Assembly (NCBI RefSeq): GCF_000153465.1
Contig: NZ_CH672387.1
Coordinates: 2,581,903 to 2,645,902, forward strand
DNA: 64,000 nucleotides
DNA from: Aurantimonas manganoxydans SI85-9A1
Lineage (GTDB): Bacteria; Pseudomonadota; Alphaproteobacteria; Rhizobiales; Rhizobiaceae
Direction of reading: 5' to 3'
Under the pieces are notes generated by a model. It searched no databases, was not told the DNA's origin, and saw only the letters and a list, made by a program, of their open reading frames with translations. The translations under genes and the position numbers were made by a program. This document shows, one piece after another, positions 1 through 9,161 of this stretch (its first letter is position 1; every line of letters begins with the position of its first letter).

Positions 1-417
1 TCGCCGATCATCGCGACCATCGCGGCCGGCATCGCCGACGCCGGCATGGAGCCGTCGGACATCGACTACATCAACGCCCATGGCACCTCGACGCCGGAGA
101 ACGACCGCATGGAGGCAACCGGCCTTGCCGCGGTGTTCGGCGAGGCGCTGAAGACGACGCCGATCTCCTCGAACAAGTCGATGATCGGCCATACGCTGAC
201 GGCGGCCGGCGCGATCGAGGCGGTGTTCTCGGTGCTGTCGATCCAGAACGGCCTGCTGCCGCCGACGATCAATTACGAAGTGCCGGACCCGGCGATCGAG
301 CTGGACACCGTGCCGAACAAGGCCCGTCCGGCCGAGATCGCCACGGTGCTGTCGAACTCCTTCGGCTTCGGCGGGCAGAACGCCTGCCTCGTCATCGGGC
401 GCGAACCGCGCCACTGA
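1..417 (+). CDS. beta-ketoacyl-ACP synthase II (FabF-like), 3' part
   Basis: The window opens inside this gene, so only the C-terminal 138 residues are seen and the active-site cysteine lies outside. The fragment carries both histidines of the condensing-enzyme triad: HGTST near fragment residue 27 and the His of [10 protein letters not shown] near residue 64. It ends with the [10 protein letters not shown] loop typical of FabF. It condenses malonyl-ACP with an acyl-ACP. An alcohol dehydrogenase and a lipid A acyltransferase follow at once, which is the order of the rhizobial acpXL-fabZXL-fabF2XL-fabF1XL-adh-lpxXL cluster. It is therefore probably fabF1XL, elongating the very-long-chain hydroxy fatty acid of lipid A. 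The family is certain; the paralogue is inferred from context. Confidence 0.9.
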   Translation, partial: SPIIATIAAGIADAGMEPSDIDYINAHGTSTPENDRMEATGLAAVFGEALKTTPISSNKSMIGHTLTAAGAIEAVFSVLSIQNGLLPPTINYEVPDPAIELDTVPNKARPAEIATVLSNSFGFGGQNACLVIGREPRH

Positions 418-521
418 ATGCCAGGGCCGCGGCGGGATCGACCCGCCCGGCCGGCCATCGGCGTCGCCGCGGCCGCAAGGCTGCCTCGCAGCGCGTCACT
501 ATCCAGTCTGAGGATCTTCCC

Positions 522-1589
522 ATGCGGGCATTGCAACTCGTCGGCGACCGCGAACTCAAGCAGGTGGACCTGCCGCCTCCGCCGCCGCCCGGCCCCGGCG
601 AGGTGACCGTCGACATTGCCGCGGTCGCGCTGAACCATATCGACGTCTGGGGCTGGCGTGGCATGGCCTTCGCCAAGCGCAAGATGCCGCTGGTCATCGG
701 CGCCGAAGCGTCGGGCGTCGTCTCGGCCATCGGACCCGGCGTCGCTTCGGTGCTGCCCGGCCAGCTGGTGGCGATCTACGGTGCGCAGACCTGCGGCCTG
801 TGCCGCCCCTGCCGCGAAGGCCGCGACAATCTCTGCGAACACGTTTCGGGCGTGCACGGCTTCCATCTCGACGGCTTCGCCCAGGAAAAGGTCAATCTGC
901 CGGCGCGCCTCTTGGTCCCCGCCCCTCCCGGCTGCGACGCCATCGGCGCGGCGCTGGCGCCGGTGACCTTCGGCACGGTCGAGCACATGCTGTTCGACAA
1001 TGCCAAGCTCGAACCGGGCGAGACCATCCTCGTCCATGCCGGCGGGTCCGGCATCGGCTCGGCCGCGATCCAGCTCGCCAAGCGGCACGGCGCGACGGTG
1101 ATCACCACGGTCGGTTCCGACGACAAGGCCGAGCGCGCCCGGGTACTGGGTGCCGACCACGTCATCAACTACCGCGTCGACCGCTTCGAGGGCGTCACCC
1201 GCAAGCTGACCAAGAAGAAGGGCGTCGACGTCGTCTTCGAGCATGTCGGCGCCGACACCTGGGCCGGCTCCATGCTGTGCATGAAGCGCGGCGGCCGGCT
1301 GGTCACCTGCGGCTCGACCTCCGGCGTGTCCACCCAGATGAACCTGATGCAGCTCTTCCAGCAGCAGCTGAAGCTGTTCGGCTCCTTCGGCTGCCGCATG
1401 GAGAACATGCGCGACGCCATGCAGAAGATGGCCCGCGGCATCGTCCATCCGGTGATCGACACGGAGATCGGCTTCGACCAGATCGACATCGCGCTGAAGC
1501 GGATGGAGGCGCGCGAGGTGTTCGGCAAGATCGTGCTGCGCGTCGCCGACGAGGCCGGCACCGAATGCGCAAAACCGCGCGCGGCATGA
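522..1589 (+). CDS. medium-chain zinc-type alcohol dehydrogenase of the acpXL cluster
   Basis: This is a 355-aa medium-chain dehydrogenase/reductase. The N-terminal GroES-like half has the four-cysteine structural zinc lobe (TCGLCRPCREGRDNLC, about residues 90-105). The C-terminal Rossmann half has the nucleotide loop HAGGSGIGSAAIQLA near residues 172-186. The usual catalytic zinc positions look replaced: NHID stands where a Cys is expected and GAEASG where GHE is expected. This resembles quinone-reductase-type members, so the enzyme may not need catalytic zinc. It sits between fabF and lpxXL, as in rhizobial very-long-chain fatty acid clusters, where it is thought to act on the C28 acyl chain. 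Its TGA overlaps the next start codon (ATGA). Confidence 0.88.
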   Translation: MRALQLVGDRELKQVDLPPPPPPGPGEVTVDIAAVALNHIDVWGWRGMAFAKRKMPLVIGAEASGVVSAIGPGVASVLPGQLVAIYGAQTCGLCRPCREGRDNLCEHVSGVHGFHLDGFAQEKVNLPARLLVPAPPGCDAIGAALAPVTFGTVEHMLFDNAKLEPGETILVHAGGSGIGSAAIQLAKRHGATVITTVGSDDKAERARVLGADHVINYRVDRFEGVTRKLTKKKGVDVVFEHVGADTWAGSMLCMKRGGRLVTCGSTSGVSTQMNLMQLFQQQLKLFGSFGCRMENMRDAMQKMARGIVHPVIDTEIGFDQIDIALKRMEAREVFGKIVLRVADEAGTECAKPRAA

Positions 1590-2542
1590 ACCTCTTCGTC
1601 GCGCGCTATGCGCTGCGGGCCAAGCGCGCCGCGGACTTCGTCATTGCCCAGGTGCTGTTCGCCGCGCTGCGGACCATCCGGCTGCTACCGGCTGATGTCG
1701 GCCTGTCCTTCGCCGACCGCACGGCGCGGCTGCTCGGCCCGCGGACGAGCCGCCACCGGCTGGCCGTCGACAATCTGCAGCTGGCCTATCCGGAAAAGGA
1801 CGCGGCCTGGGTCGAGCAAGTCGCGCGGGACAATTGGGGCCAGATGGGCCGGCTCGCCGCCGAGTTCGTGTTCCTCGACGATCTCTTCGATTTCGACCCC
1901 GAGAACCCCGAGGCCGGGCGCATTGAGGTCGAGGGCGCCGAGATCTTCGCCGAACTGCGCAAGCGCAAGGGGCCGTTCATCTTCTTCACCGGCCACCTCG
2001 GCTGCTTCGAGCTGCTGCCGATCGCGGCGGCCGCCTTCGACCTGGAGTTCACCGCCCTCTTCCGGCAGCCCAACAACCGCTACATCGCCAAGGAAGTGCA
2101 GGCCGCGCGGCGGACCAGCGGCGGCCACATGGTGCCGTCCAAGGCCGGCGCGGCGTGGTCGCTGGCCGGCATCCTGCAGCGCTCCGGCTCGGTCGGCATG
2201 CTCGTGGACCAGAAATTCCGCAAGGGCGAACCGACGACATTCTTCGGCCGGGAATGCCGCACCAACCCGCTCCTGCCGAAGCTGGCGCGCCAGTTCGATT
2301 GCGAGATCTACCCGGCGCGGTCGATCCGCCTGCCGGGCGGGCGCTACCGGCTCGAGCTGCAGCCGCGACTGGAGCTGCCGCGGGCCGAGAGCGGCGAGAT
2401 CGACGTGACCGCCACCTGCCAGCTGCTCAACGACGTGGTCGAGGGCTGGGTGCGCGAGCATCCCGAACAATGGATGTGGTTTCACGACCGCTGGAAGAGC
2501 GGCAGGGCCCGCCGCAAGCCCACGCAGCCGAAGCCTGCTTGA
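1586..2542 (+). CDS. lpxXL: lipid A very-long-chain acyltransferase LpxXL
   Basis: This 318-aa protein belongs to the LpxL/HtrB lysophospholipid acyltransferase family. It transfers an acyl chain from acyl-carrier protein to Kdo2-lipid A at the inner membrane. The family's HX4D/E active-site motif appears as HLGCFE near residue 135, within FFTGHLGCFELLP. The C-terminal WMWFHDRWK is also typical. The chosen ATG overlaps the stop of the upstream dehydrogenase by 4 bp; an in-frame ATG at 1565 would add seven residues. Position at the end of the acpXL-type cluster supports the long-chain (LpxXL) subtype rather than housekeeping LpxL. Confidence 0.9.
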   Translation: MNLFVARYALRAKRAADFVIAQVLFAALRTIRLLPADVGLSFADRTARLLGPRTSRHRLAVDNLQLAYPEKDAAWVEQVARDNWGQMGRLAAEFVFLDDLFDFDPENPEAGRIEVEGAEIFAELRKRKGPFIFFTGHLGCFELLPIAAAAFDLEFTALFRQPNNRYIAKEVQAARRTSGGHMVPSKAGAAWSLAGILQRSGSVGMLVDQKFRKGEPTTFFGRECRTNPLLPKLARQFDCEIYPARSIRLPGGRYRLELQPRLELPRAESGEIDVTATCQLLNDVVEGWVREHPEQWMWFHDRWKSGRARRKPTQPKPA

Positions 2543-2558
2543 AGGCTCGCCGTCGCGA

Positions 2559-2580
2559 CCCGGCCGCTTGCGTGGCCGGG
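2559..2580. terminator. possible bidirectional hairpin between convergent genes
   Basis: A 7-bp perfect stem (CCCGGCC/GGCCGGG) with an 8-base loop lies in the 48-bp gap between lpxXL and the converging L,D-transpeptidase gene. There is no T tract, so intrinsic termination is only a guess. Confidence 0.3.
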
Positions 2581-2590
2581 CGCCGGTCGT

Positions 2591-3019
2591 TCAGCGCTGG
2601 ACGACGACCCTCGTGTTGCCCATGCCCATCTTGCGGACCATCGTATAGAAGATCTTGGCATTGGCCGTGTGCAGGCGCACGCAGCCGTGCGAGGCCGGGC
2701 GGCCGAGCCGGCTGACGGCACCGGTTCCGTGAATGGCATAGCCACGGTGGTAGAACACCGAATACGGCATCGGCGACATGTCGTATTTGCGCGAATGCCA
2801 CATGCGGTGGATGCGCTTGGCCCGCCAGCTTCCCGTCGGCGTGACATAGCCGCGGCGGGCCGTCGAGACCGGCCAGCGATACATCACCCGGCCGTTCTTG
2901 ATCACCGTCATCGTCTGGGCAGACAGGTCCACCTTGGCGACCAGGCCGGCGGATGCTGTCGAGATGCCGCAGCCGAGCACGCCCGCGATCATCACGATCG
3001 CCACCAGTAGTTTCTTCAT
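2591..3019 (-). CDS. L,D-transpeptidase (YkuD family)
   Basis: This 142-aa protein has a signal peptide (MKKLLVAIVMIAG...ASAG) followed by a single YkuD catalytic domain. The signature ends in SHGCVRL with the nucleophilic cysteine at residue 113; the upstream His is in AIHGTG. L,D-transpeptidases make 3-3 cross-links in peptidoglycan or attach envelope proteins to it in the periplasm. It is shorter than most family members and has no LysM or other binding domain. The reading frame is open far upstream, but the signal peptide fixes the start at the ATG at 3019. It is monocistronic and converges on lpxXL. Confidence 0.88.
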   Translation of the reverse strand: MKKLLVAIVMIAGVLGCGISTASAGLVAKVDLSAQTMTVIKNGRVMYRWPVSTARRGYVTPTGSWRAKRIHRMWHSRKYDMSPMPYSVFYHRGYAIHGTGAVSRLGRPASHGCVRLHTANAKIFYTMVRKMGMGNTRVVVQR

Positions 3020-3307
3020 GTTTTTGACTCCGACCCAAGAACTCCACATTCCCGCCGCAGAAAAACCTAGTTTCAATTCTGCTGCCGGGTCAACTGCCAA
3101 AAGCGTGAACAGATTAACACCTGCCGGCGGCGCGATATTCCGGCAACTGCACCCCCTCGCCCACTTACCGCTGGGTAAGGGTTTGCGCGCCATCAAGACG
3201 GCTCCGCGTCTCTTCTGCCGACCCCATCGATCAGCCCTTCGGCCAATGTTCGATAAATCTTTACGTCTTGGACATACGGTCGCAGCGAAATCGGCGCGGA
3301 ATGGGCG

Positions 3308-5287
3308 ATGGTGCTCAAGTTTTTTTACAGGAATGGACTGACTGTTCTCGGCGGGCTGGCGATCGCCGGCGTCGTCGTGTTCGGCGCGCTGTCCATCGGT
3401 GGCGCCACCGTCGGCGGTCTCGTCGAGACCGAGATGCGGACCAAGGGCGAGAACTTCGCCCGGCTCCTGACCCAGCCCGGCGGCAATGTGGATGCCTTCC
3501 TCACCGGCCTGTCGCGCGACCCCGACGCCGAAACCGACATCCGTCGGCTGGCCGACCTCGCCAATATCGAGAGTTTCGCCATCTTCGATCGCAACGGCGA
3601 AGAGGTCTATCGCACGCGGTCGGACCGCTATGAATGGCTGCTGCGCGACCGCCCCGGCGGCATGCAGTCGGGCGACCGGCTGTCCGAGAGCGTCCTGGCG
3701 CGCAAGGGCGACTGGCAGGTGGTCGAGGATGACGGCTTCACCAATCCGACGGTGATCATGCCGCTGATCCGGAACGACCGGACGATCGGCTATGTCTCGA
3801 TGGTCGGCAACATGGTCGCCAACCGCAGTGCGTTCAAAACGACGCTGGCGCACGCCTCCGCCCTGCTGCTGGTGCTGATCTTCTTCGCCACCGCGGTACC
3901 GCTGCTTCTCTATATCCGCCGCAAGCGCAAGATCGCCGAGGCGGACGAGCGCATCATCTTCCTGGCCAATCACGACGCCCTGACCAAGCTGCTCAACCGG
4001 CATCGCATGCAGGAGGAGAGTGACCGGGTGCTGGCCACCGTGCGCGCCACCCGCGAGCGCATGGCCTATCTGTATATCGACATCGACGAGATGTCCGAGA
4101 TCAACGACCGGCTGGGCCAGGCCGCCGGCGACGAGATCCTGCGCGTGGTCGCCGACCGCCTGATCGGCGTCGTCGACCGCAACGACCTGCTGGCCCGCCT
4201 CGGCGCCGACGACTTCGCCGTCCTGCAGCGCCGCGTCGCCTCGCAGGAAGATGTCGCGGCCCTGTGCAAGCGGATCGTCGACGCGGTGACCGAGCCCGTC
4301 GAGATCGAGGGCACGACGGTGACCCCGAGCGTCTCCATCGGCTGCGCGCTCGCGCCCCAGGACGGGCGCACCCATTCGGAACTGGTCAAGCATGCCGAGC
4401 TCGCGCATCTGCAGCACAAGACCGACAAATCCCGCAACCTGATCTATTTCGAACCGTCCATGGACGAGGCGATGCATCATCGCCGGCATATCGAAGGTCT
4501 GGTGCGTCGGGCTCTGGAGAACCAGAGCTTCGAACTGTTCTACCAGCCGATCGTCAATGGCGACGGGTCGCGGCTGCTCGGCTTCGAGGCGCTGATCCGC
4601 ATGCGCGACGAAGAGGGCAACCAGATCTCGCCGGCGGTCTTCATCCCGATCGCCGAAGCGCGCGGCTACATCAAGACCATCGGCACCTGGGTGATCGGCG
4701 AGGCCGTCCGCCAGATCGCGCTGTGGCCGGAGCATCTCTTCGTCTCGGTCAATCTAAGCCCGGTACAGTTCGGCGACGGCGACCTCGTCTCGATCGTCAG
4801 GTCGGCCCTCGACACGGCCGGCGTCGACGGCAGCCGCCTCGAGATCGAGGTGGTCGAGTCGCTGGTCCTGGAGCGCTCCGACGAGATCCTCGCCCAGCTG
4901 CGCGAACTGAAGGCCCTCGGCATTTCCATCGACATGGACGATTTCGGCACCGGCTATTCCTCGCTCGGCTATCTCTGGCGCTTCCCGTTCGACAAGCTGA
5001 AGATCGACCAGTCCTTCATGGTAGCCTACGAGAATGGCGAGCCCAGCGTGCCGCAGATTCTCGACACCATCGTCTCGATGGCCCACCACATGAACATGAA
5101 GGTCACCGCCGAGGGCATCGAGACCCGCGAGCAGGTCGACCTGCTCAAGAGCCTTGGCTGCGACCAGCTTCAGGGCTTCTACTTCGGCAAGCCGATGCCG
5201 GCCGAACGCGTGGCCAGCGAAGCGCTGGCGCGATTCCGCCATGGCCCCTCCGACGACAGCGCGGTGCGTCCGTCAGCGACCGCATAG
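3308..5287 (+). CDS. membrane GGDEF-EAL protein, probable c-di-GMP phosphodiesterase
   Basis: This 659-aa protein starts with a membrane segment (about residues 10-40), a roughly 130-residue extracytoplasmic sensor region and a second membrane helix near residues 178-200. GGDEF and EAL domains follow. The GGDEF signature is degenerate (GADDF near residues 299-303), so cyclase activity is unlikely. The EAL domain keeps EALIR near residue 427, the SVNLSP Asn, DDFGTGYSS, LKIDQSF and TAEGIET, which carry the usual metal and catalytic residues. The likely role is c-di-GMP hydrolysis, perhaps tuned by GTP binding to the degenerate GGDEF domain. No partner gene is adjacent. Confidence 0.88.
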   Translation: MVLKFFYRNGLTVLGGLAIAGVVVFGALSIGGATVGGLVETEMRTKGENFARLLTQPGGNVDAFLTGLSRDPDAETDIRRLADLANIESFAIFDRNGEEVYRTRSDRYEWLLRDRPGGMQSGDRLSESVLARKGDWQVVEDDGFTNPTVIMPLIRNDRTIGYVSMVGNMVANRSAFKTTLAHASALLLVLIFFATAVPLLLYIRRKRKIAEADERIIFLANHDALTKLLNRHRMQEESDRVLATVRATRERMAYLYIDIDEMSEINDRLGQAAGDEILRVVADRLIGVVDRNDLLARLGADDFAVLQRRVASQEDVAALCKRIVDAVTEPVEIEGTTVTPSVSIGCALAPQDGRTHSELVKHAELAHLQHKTDKSRNLIYFEPSMDEAMHHRRHIEGLVRRALENQSFELFYQPIVNGDGSRLLGFEALIRMRDEEGNQISPAVFIPIAEARGYIKTIGTWVIGEAVRQIALWPEHLFVSVNLSPVQFGDGDLVSIVRSALDTAGVDGSRLEIEVVESLVLERSDEILAQLRELKALGISIDMDDFGTGYSSLGYLWRFPFDKLKIDQSFMVAYENGEPSVPQILDTIVSMAHHMNMKVTAEGIETREQVDLLKSLGCDQLQGFYFGKPMPAERVASEALARFRHGPSDDSAVRPSATA

Positions 5288-5645
5288 CGCCGTCGCTGCA
5301 CTGGCGGGGACCTGCCCGCCGCCACGCCGGCGCAATATTCCGCCTCCCTCAAATCCCCGCGGCAGCCTGTCGCTGCCAGCGCGCCGGGCGCCCCTCTGCA
5401 GCGGCCGAATAGGCCGTGGATTTCGCCGCGAGCAGCCCTGTCCGGCTGCCCCACGAGCGCCATATTTGAGAAAACAGGTTGGATTCCGGCCGTTAGCAGG
5501 CTAGCCTCTCCAAGAACGTTCAAAGAGATGTCTGCCGTCTGGCAGCAACGAGTCGTATGCGGGCGACATGGGCACAATCACCCCGTGTTCGCGTCGCCAT
5601 TCCTGCATACGATACTCGCCTCGCACAAAGAAGTAAGGATTACGC
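5288..5645. other. intergenic region upstream of the betaine importer
   Basis: No convincing gene is seen in these 358 bases. The region must hold the promoter of the substrate-binding protein gene; an AAGGA ribosome-binding site lies at about 5634-5638. A small hairpin (CTGCC/GGCAG) at about 5530-5544 could be an operator but matches no site I can name. Confidence 0.4.
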
Positions 5646-6644
5646 ATGAAATTTCTTCTCGCCTCAACCTGTCTCGCAGCCGCCCTGTTCGGGTTCAGCG
5701 CCACCGCCTCGGCGCAGGAGAACTGTGAACTGAGCGTGTCGAACATGAACTGGGCGTCGGCGGAGGTTCTGGCGGCGATCGACAAGATCATCCTCGAAGA
5801 GGGCTATGGCTGCACGGTGCGCCTCCTGCCGGGCGACACCATGCCGACCTTCGCCTCGATGACTGAGAAGCAGGAGCCGGACGTCGCGCCCGAGATGTGG
5901 GTCAACCAGTTCCGCGACCAGATCGACAAGGCCGCCGAGGAAGGCACCGTCGTGTTCGGCGCCGAGGTCCTGTCGGACGGCGGCGAGGAAGGCTGGTGGG
6001 TCCCGACCTACTTCGCCGAGGCCCATCCCGAGATCAAGACCGTCGGCGACGCGCTGGAGCATCCCGAGCTGTTCCCGGCGAACGAGGATCCGTCCAAGGG
6101 CGCCGTCTACAACTGCCCGGCCGGCTGGGGCTGCCAGATCACCACGGCGAACCTGTTCAAGGCCTACGACGGCGAGGAGAAGGGCTTCACCCTGATCGAC
6201 ACCGGCTCGGCCGCCGGCCTCGACGGCTCGATTGCCAAAGCCTACGAGAACAAGGAGCCCTGGCTCGGCTATTACTGGGCGCCGACGGCGATCCTCGGCA
6301 AGTATCCGATGAAGAAGCTTCCCTTCGACGCCGAGCATGATGCCAAGGAATGGGCCGAGTGCACGACGCAGGTCGATTGCGCCGAGCCGAAGATCAACGC
6401 CTGGACCAAGTCCGAGGTCTTCACCGTCCTGACGCCGAAGGTGCAGGAACAGTCGCCCGAGGTGGCCGAGTATCTGAACACCCGCGCCTGGGGCAACGAC
6501 ACGGTCAACAAGCTCCTCGCCTGGAAGGAAGAGCAGCAGGCGACCGGCGAGGACACCGCCTACTACTTCCTCGAGAACAACCCGGAGCTGTGGACCGGCT
6601 GGGTTTCCGAGGACGCGGCCGAGAAGATCAAGTCGGCGCTCTGA
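5646..6644 (+). CDS. glycine betaine/proline betaine ABC transporter substrate-binding protein
   Basis: This 332-aa periplasmic protein begins with a clear signal peptide (MKFLLASTCLAAALFGFSAT..., cleaved after ASA near residue 23). It belongs to the OpuAC/ProX family. Many tryptophans and tyrosines, for example in GWWVPTYF and WLGYYWAPTAI, fit the aromatic box that holds quaternary ammonium groups. It captures betaine-type osmolytes for the permease and ATPase encoded downstream. A strong hairpin separates it from the permease gene, which would give the binding protein more transcript than the membrane parts. The exact ligand (glycine betaine, proline betaine or choline) cannot be told. Confidence 0.92.
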   Translation: MKFLLASTCLAAALFGFSATASAQENCELSVSNMNWASAEVLAAIDKIILEEGYGCTVRLLPGDTMPTFASMTEKQEPDVAPEMWVNQFRDQIDKAAEEGTVVFGAEVLSDGGEEGWWVPTYFAEAHPEIKTVGDALEHPELFPANEDPSKGAVYNCPAGWGCQITTANLFKAYDGEEKGFTLIDTGSAAGLDGSIAKAYENKEPWLGYYWAPTAILGKYPMKKLPFDAEHDAKEWAECTTQVDCAEPKINAWTKSEVFTVLTPKVQEQSPEVAEYLNTRAWGNDTVNKLLAWKEEQQATGEDTAYYFLENNPELWTGWVSEDAAEKIKSAL

Positions 6645-6671
6645 TCCGGGCCGGCTGACACGATGACGACG

Positions 6672-6707
6672 GACCTGCCGGTGGTCGCACCACCGGCAGG
6701 TCATTTT
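6672..6707 (+). terminator. rho-independent terminator/attenuator between proX-like and proW-like genes
   Basis: A 13-bp perfect GC-rich stem (GACCTGCCGGTGG and its complement) with a 5-base loop is followed by ATTTTC. It lies 27 bases after the binding-protein stop and 180 bases before the permease. Partial read-through would explain how permease and ATPase are still expressed. Confidence 0.8.
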
Positions 6708-6889
6708 CGCCCCTGCCCGATTCCGGGTAATGCGCCTGGCGGGCGCTTAACGGCCGATCCCGGCCGACGCGCCCTGCCCCACGGTTGCGACCGGCACCAC
6801 GGCCCCTTCGCGGGCCCATCGCCGGCGGTGCGACCGAAGGCCCGCCCCGGGCCCCATGATCCAGAAAACGTGCCAAGGAGACCTCGACT

Positions 6890-7777
6890 GTGGATTGGTT
6901 GACCGAATTTCCACAACTGGCGGGGCGAGACCTGCGCTTGATGTCGCGCACGATCGACCAGTACTACCGCTCGTTCTCGCGCGCCTATGGCGACACGATC
7001 GAAGCGATCTTCCGCCCGTTGCTCGAGTTCCTCCTGTGGTTCGAACGGCTTCTGATCCAGACCCCGTGGTGGATCATCCTGCTCGTGATCGTCGGCATCG
7101 TCTGGCTGGCCAGCCGGTCGAAGGCGATCACCGTCGGCACCTTCGTGGCGCTGATCCTCATCGGCGTGTTCGGCATGTGGGAAGACACCATGCGAACCCT
7201 GTCGATCATCGTCGTGTGCACGCTGATGTCGATCATCATCGGCATGCCGATCGGCATCATCATGTCGCGCTCCAACAAGGTGCAGGCGGTGATCAATCCG
7301 ATCCTCGACGTGATGCAGACGATGCCGTCCTTCGTCTATCTCATCCCGATCGTCATGCTGCTCGGCATCGGCCTGATTCCGGGTCTCCTGGTGGTGGTGA
7401 TCTACGCCATGCCGCCGATCATCCGGCTGACCAACCTCGGCATCCGGCTGGTCGACAAGGAAGTGCTGGAGGCCGCCAACGCCTTCGGCTCCTCGGGCTG
7501 GCAGAAGCTGACACAGGTGCAGCTGCCGCTCGCCTTGCCGACCATCATGGCCGGCATCAACCAGACCATCATGATGGCCCTCGCCATGGTCGTCGTCGCC
7601 TCGCTGATCGGCGTGCGCGGCCTCGGCCAGCCGGTGCTGCAGGCGATCACCAATCAGTATTTCACGCAGGGCGTCCTGAATGGCCTGGCGATCGTCGCCA
7701 TCGCCATCATCTTCGACCGCTCCAGCCAGGCCTACGGCAAGCGCCTGCAGCGTCACCGGGAGGCCGCCCATGGCTGA
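6890..7777 (+). CDS. betaine ABC transporter permease (ProW type)
   Basis: This 295-aa inner-membrane protein has a BPD_transp_1 permease domain with about six hydrophobic segments. The EAA-type coupling region appears as EAANAFGSSGWQKLTQVQLP near residues 198-217. It starts with GTG; an AAGGAG ribosome-binding site at 6875-6880 supports this choice. It forms the channel of a betaine importer with the ProX-like protein and the ATPase. Its 3' end overlaps the ATPase start by 8 bp, so the two are translationally coupled. Confidence 0.92.
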   Translation: MDWLTEFPQLAGRDLRLMSRTIDQYYRSFSRAYGDTIEAIFRPLLEFLLWFERLLIQTPWWIILLVIVGIVWLASRSKAITVGTFVALILIGVFGMWEDTMRTLSIIVVCTLMSIIIGMPIGIIMSRSNKVQAVINPILDVMQTMPSFVYLIPIVMLLGIGLIPGLLVVVIYAMPPIIRLTNLGIRLVDKEVLEAANAFGSSGWQKLTQVQLPLALPTIMAGINQTIMMALAMVVVASLIGVRGLGQPVLQAITNQYFTQGVLNGLAIVAIAIIFDRSSQAYGKRLQRHREAAHG

Positions 7778-8837
7778 TGAGATCGCCATCAAGATCCGTA
7801 ATCTCTACAAGATCTTCGGCCCCGAAGACAAAGCGATGGTGGATCTCGTACGCCAGGGGATGTCGAAGTCAGAGCTCCTCGCCGAGCACAGCCACGTGCT
7901 CGGGCTGAAGGACATCAACATCGACATCCCGGCCTCCGGCATCCAGGTGGTGATGGGGCTGTCGGGGTCGGGCAAGTCCACCCTGATCCGCCACATCAAC
8001 CGGCTGATCGAACCGTCGGCGGGCGAGATCCTGATCGACGACGAGGATGTCCTCGCCATGTCGGATACGCGCCTGCGCGATTTCCGACGGCACAAGATCT
8101 CGATGGTCTTTCAGCGCTTCGGGCTGCTGCCCCACAAGACCGTGATCGACAATGTCGCCTACGGGCTGGAGGTGATGGGCAAGTCGCGCAAGGAGCAGCG
8201 CGACGGCGCAATGCGCTGGATCGAGCGCGTCGGGCTGAAGGGCTACGAGGACAATTATCCGGCGCAGCTGTCCGGCGGCATGCAGCAGCGCGTCGGCCTG
8301 GCGCGGGCGCTGGCGACCGACGCCGACATCCTGTTGATGGACGAGGCCTTCTCGGCGCTCGATCCGCTGATCCGCACCGACATGCAGAGCGTGCTCCTCG
8401 ACCTGCAGACCGAACTGCACAAGACCATCGTGTTCATCACCCACGATCTCGACGAGGCGCTGCGGCTCGGCGAGCAGATCGCCATCCTGCGGGCCGGCGA
8501 GATCGTCCAGCAGGGCACCGCGCAGGACATCGTGCTGCGCCCGGCGGACGACTACATCTCGTCCTTCGTGCGCGAGGTGAACCGTGGCCGGGTGATTCAG
8601 GTCGAGACGGTGATGGAGCCGATCGTGCCGGGCGAGGCGCCGGCGCCGGAAAGCGTGCCGATCCAGCGCGGCACGATCCTCGAGGAAGCTGCGCGCCGCA
8701 TGACCGGCGACGGCGTCACCAAGGCGCATGTGGTCAACGGGACCGGCATGCCGATGGGCACCCTGACCATGCGCGGCCTGATGGCGGCCATGGTCACCCC
8801 GGTCCTGAAAGACGCGCTGGACGCCAGCGAACTGTAA
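7770..8837 (+). CDS. betaine ABC transporter ATP-binding protein (ProV type)
   Basis: This 355-aa ATPase shows Walker A (GLSGSGKST), the signature LSGGMQQR, Walker B (ILLMDEAFSALD) and the His switch (ITHDLDEA). About 110 residues follow the ATPase core, as in ProV/OpuAA proteins with a C-terminal regulatory CBS-like region; here it looks short and poorly conserved. The start ATG lies inside the permease gene after a GGGAGG ribosome-binding site. It powers quaternary amine uptake. In this setting the importer may feed the demethylation genes downstream as well as osmoprotection. Confidence 0.93.
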   Translation: MADEIAIKIRNLYKIFGPEDKAMVDLVRQGMSKSELLAEHSHVLGLKDINIDIPASGIQVVMGLSGSGKSTLIRHINRLIEPSAGEILIDDEDVLAMSDTRLRDFRRHKISMVFQRFGLLPHKTVIDNVAYGLEVMGKSRKEQRDGAMRWIERVGLKGYEDNYPAQLSGGMQQRVGLARALATDADILLMDEAFSALDPLIRTDMQSVLLDLQTELHKTIVFITHDLDEALRLGEQIAILRAGEIVQQGTAQDIVLRPADDYISSFVREVNRGRVIQVETVMEPIVPGEAPAPESVPIQRGTILEEAARRMTGDGVTKAHVVNGTGMPMGTLTMRGLMAAMVTPVLKDALDASEL

Positions 8838-8896
8838 TCCTGCCAGGATGGCCGGCGGCGCAGGGCGTCGCCGGTCGCCGCAGCGATCTCATCCGA

Positions 8897-8923
8897 CCCG
8901 CGACATCCCCACGTCGCGGGTTT
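8897..8923 (+). terminator. terminator of the betaine importer operon
   Basis: An 8-bp stem (CCCGCGAC/GTCGCGGG) with an 8-base loop is followed by TTTCG, 60 bases after the ATPase stop codon. Confidence 0.6.
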
Positions 8924-8954
8924 CGTGCGATCGGCGACGGCCGCGCCGCCGCAA

Positions 8955-9161
8955 TCAGGCGGCGATGCGGTCCGACAGCGTGGAGGCGCCGGCGCCGAAG
9001 ATGCGCTCGTAGCATTCGGCCAGAAGGTCGAGATCCACCGGCGCCTGGCGGATCAGCGCCTGCTCGATCCGGGCGCGGTCGTAGCCCTCACGGGCCAGCG
9101 CGCGAATGGCGGCCGTGACGATGTCGACGTCGTCTAGTCGCTTCGGCAATCGCTCGAACAT
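8955..9161 (-). CDS. small hypothetical protein, 68 aa
   Basis: This short charged protein starts MFERLPKRLDDVDIVTAAIR and looks mostly helical, with no membrane segment, cysteine cluster or known motif. An AGGGGGA ribosome-binding site sits a few bases before the ATG at 9161 and supports that start over further upstream codons. It lies alone between the betaine importer and bmt, reading against both. I do not recognise the family. Its strong ribosome-binding site and normal codon use suggest a real gene. Confidence 0.6.
   Translation of the reverse strand: MFERLPKRLDDVDIVTAAIRALAREGYDRARIEQALIRQAPVDLDLLAECYERIFGAGASTLSDRIAA

Noticed and set aside
3020-4735. Long N-terminal extension of the L,D-transpeptidase frame
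   Set aside because: The extension lies opposite the GGDEF-EAL gene, and the signal peptide at 3019 marks the real start.
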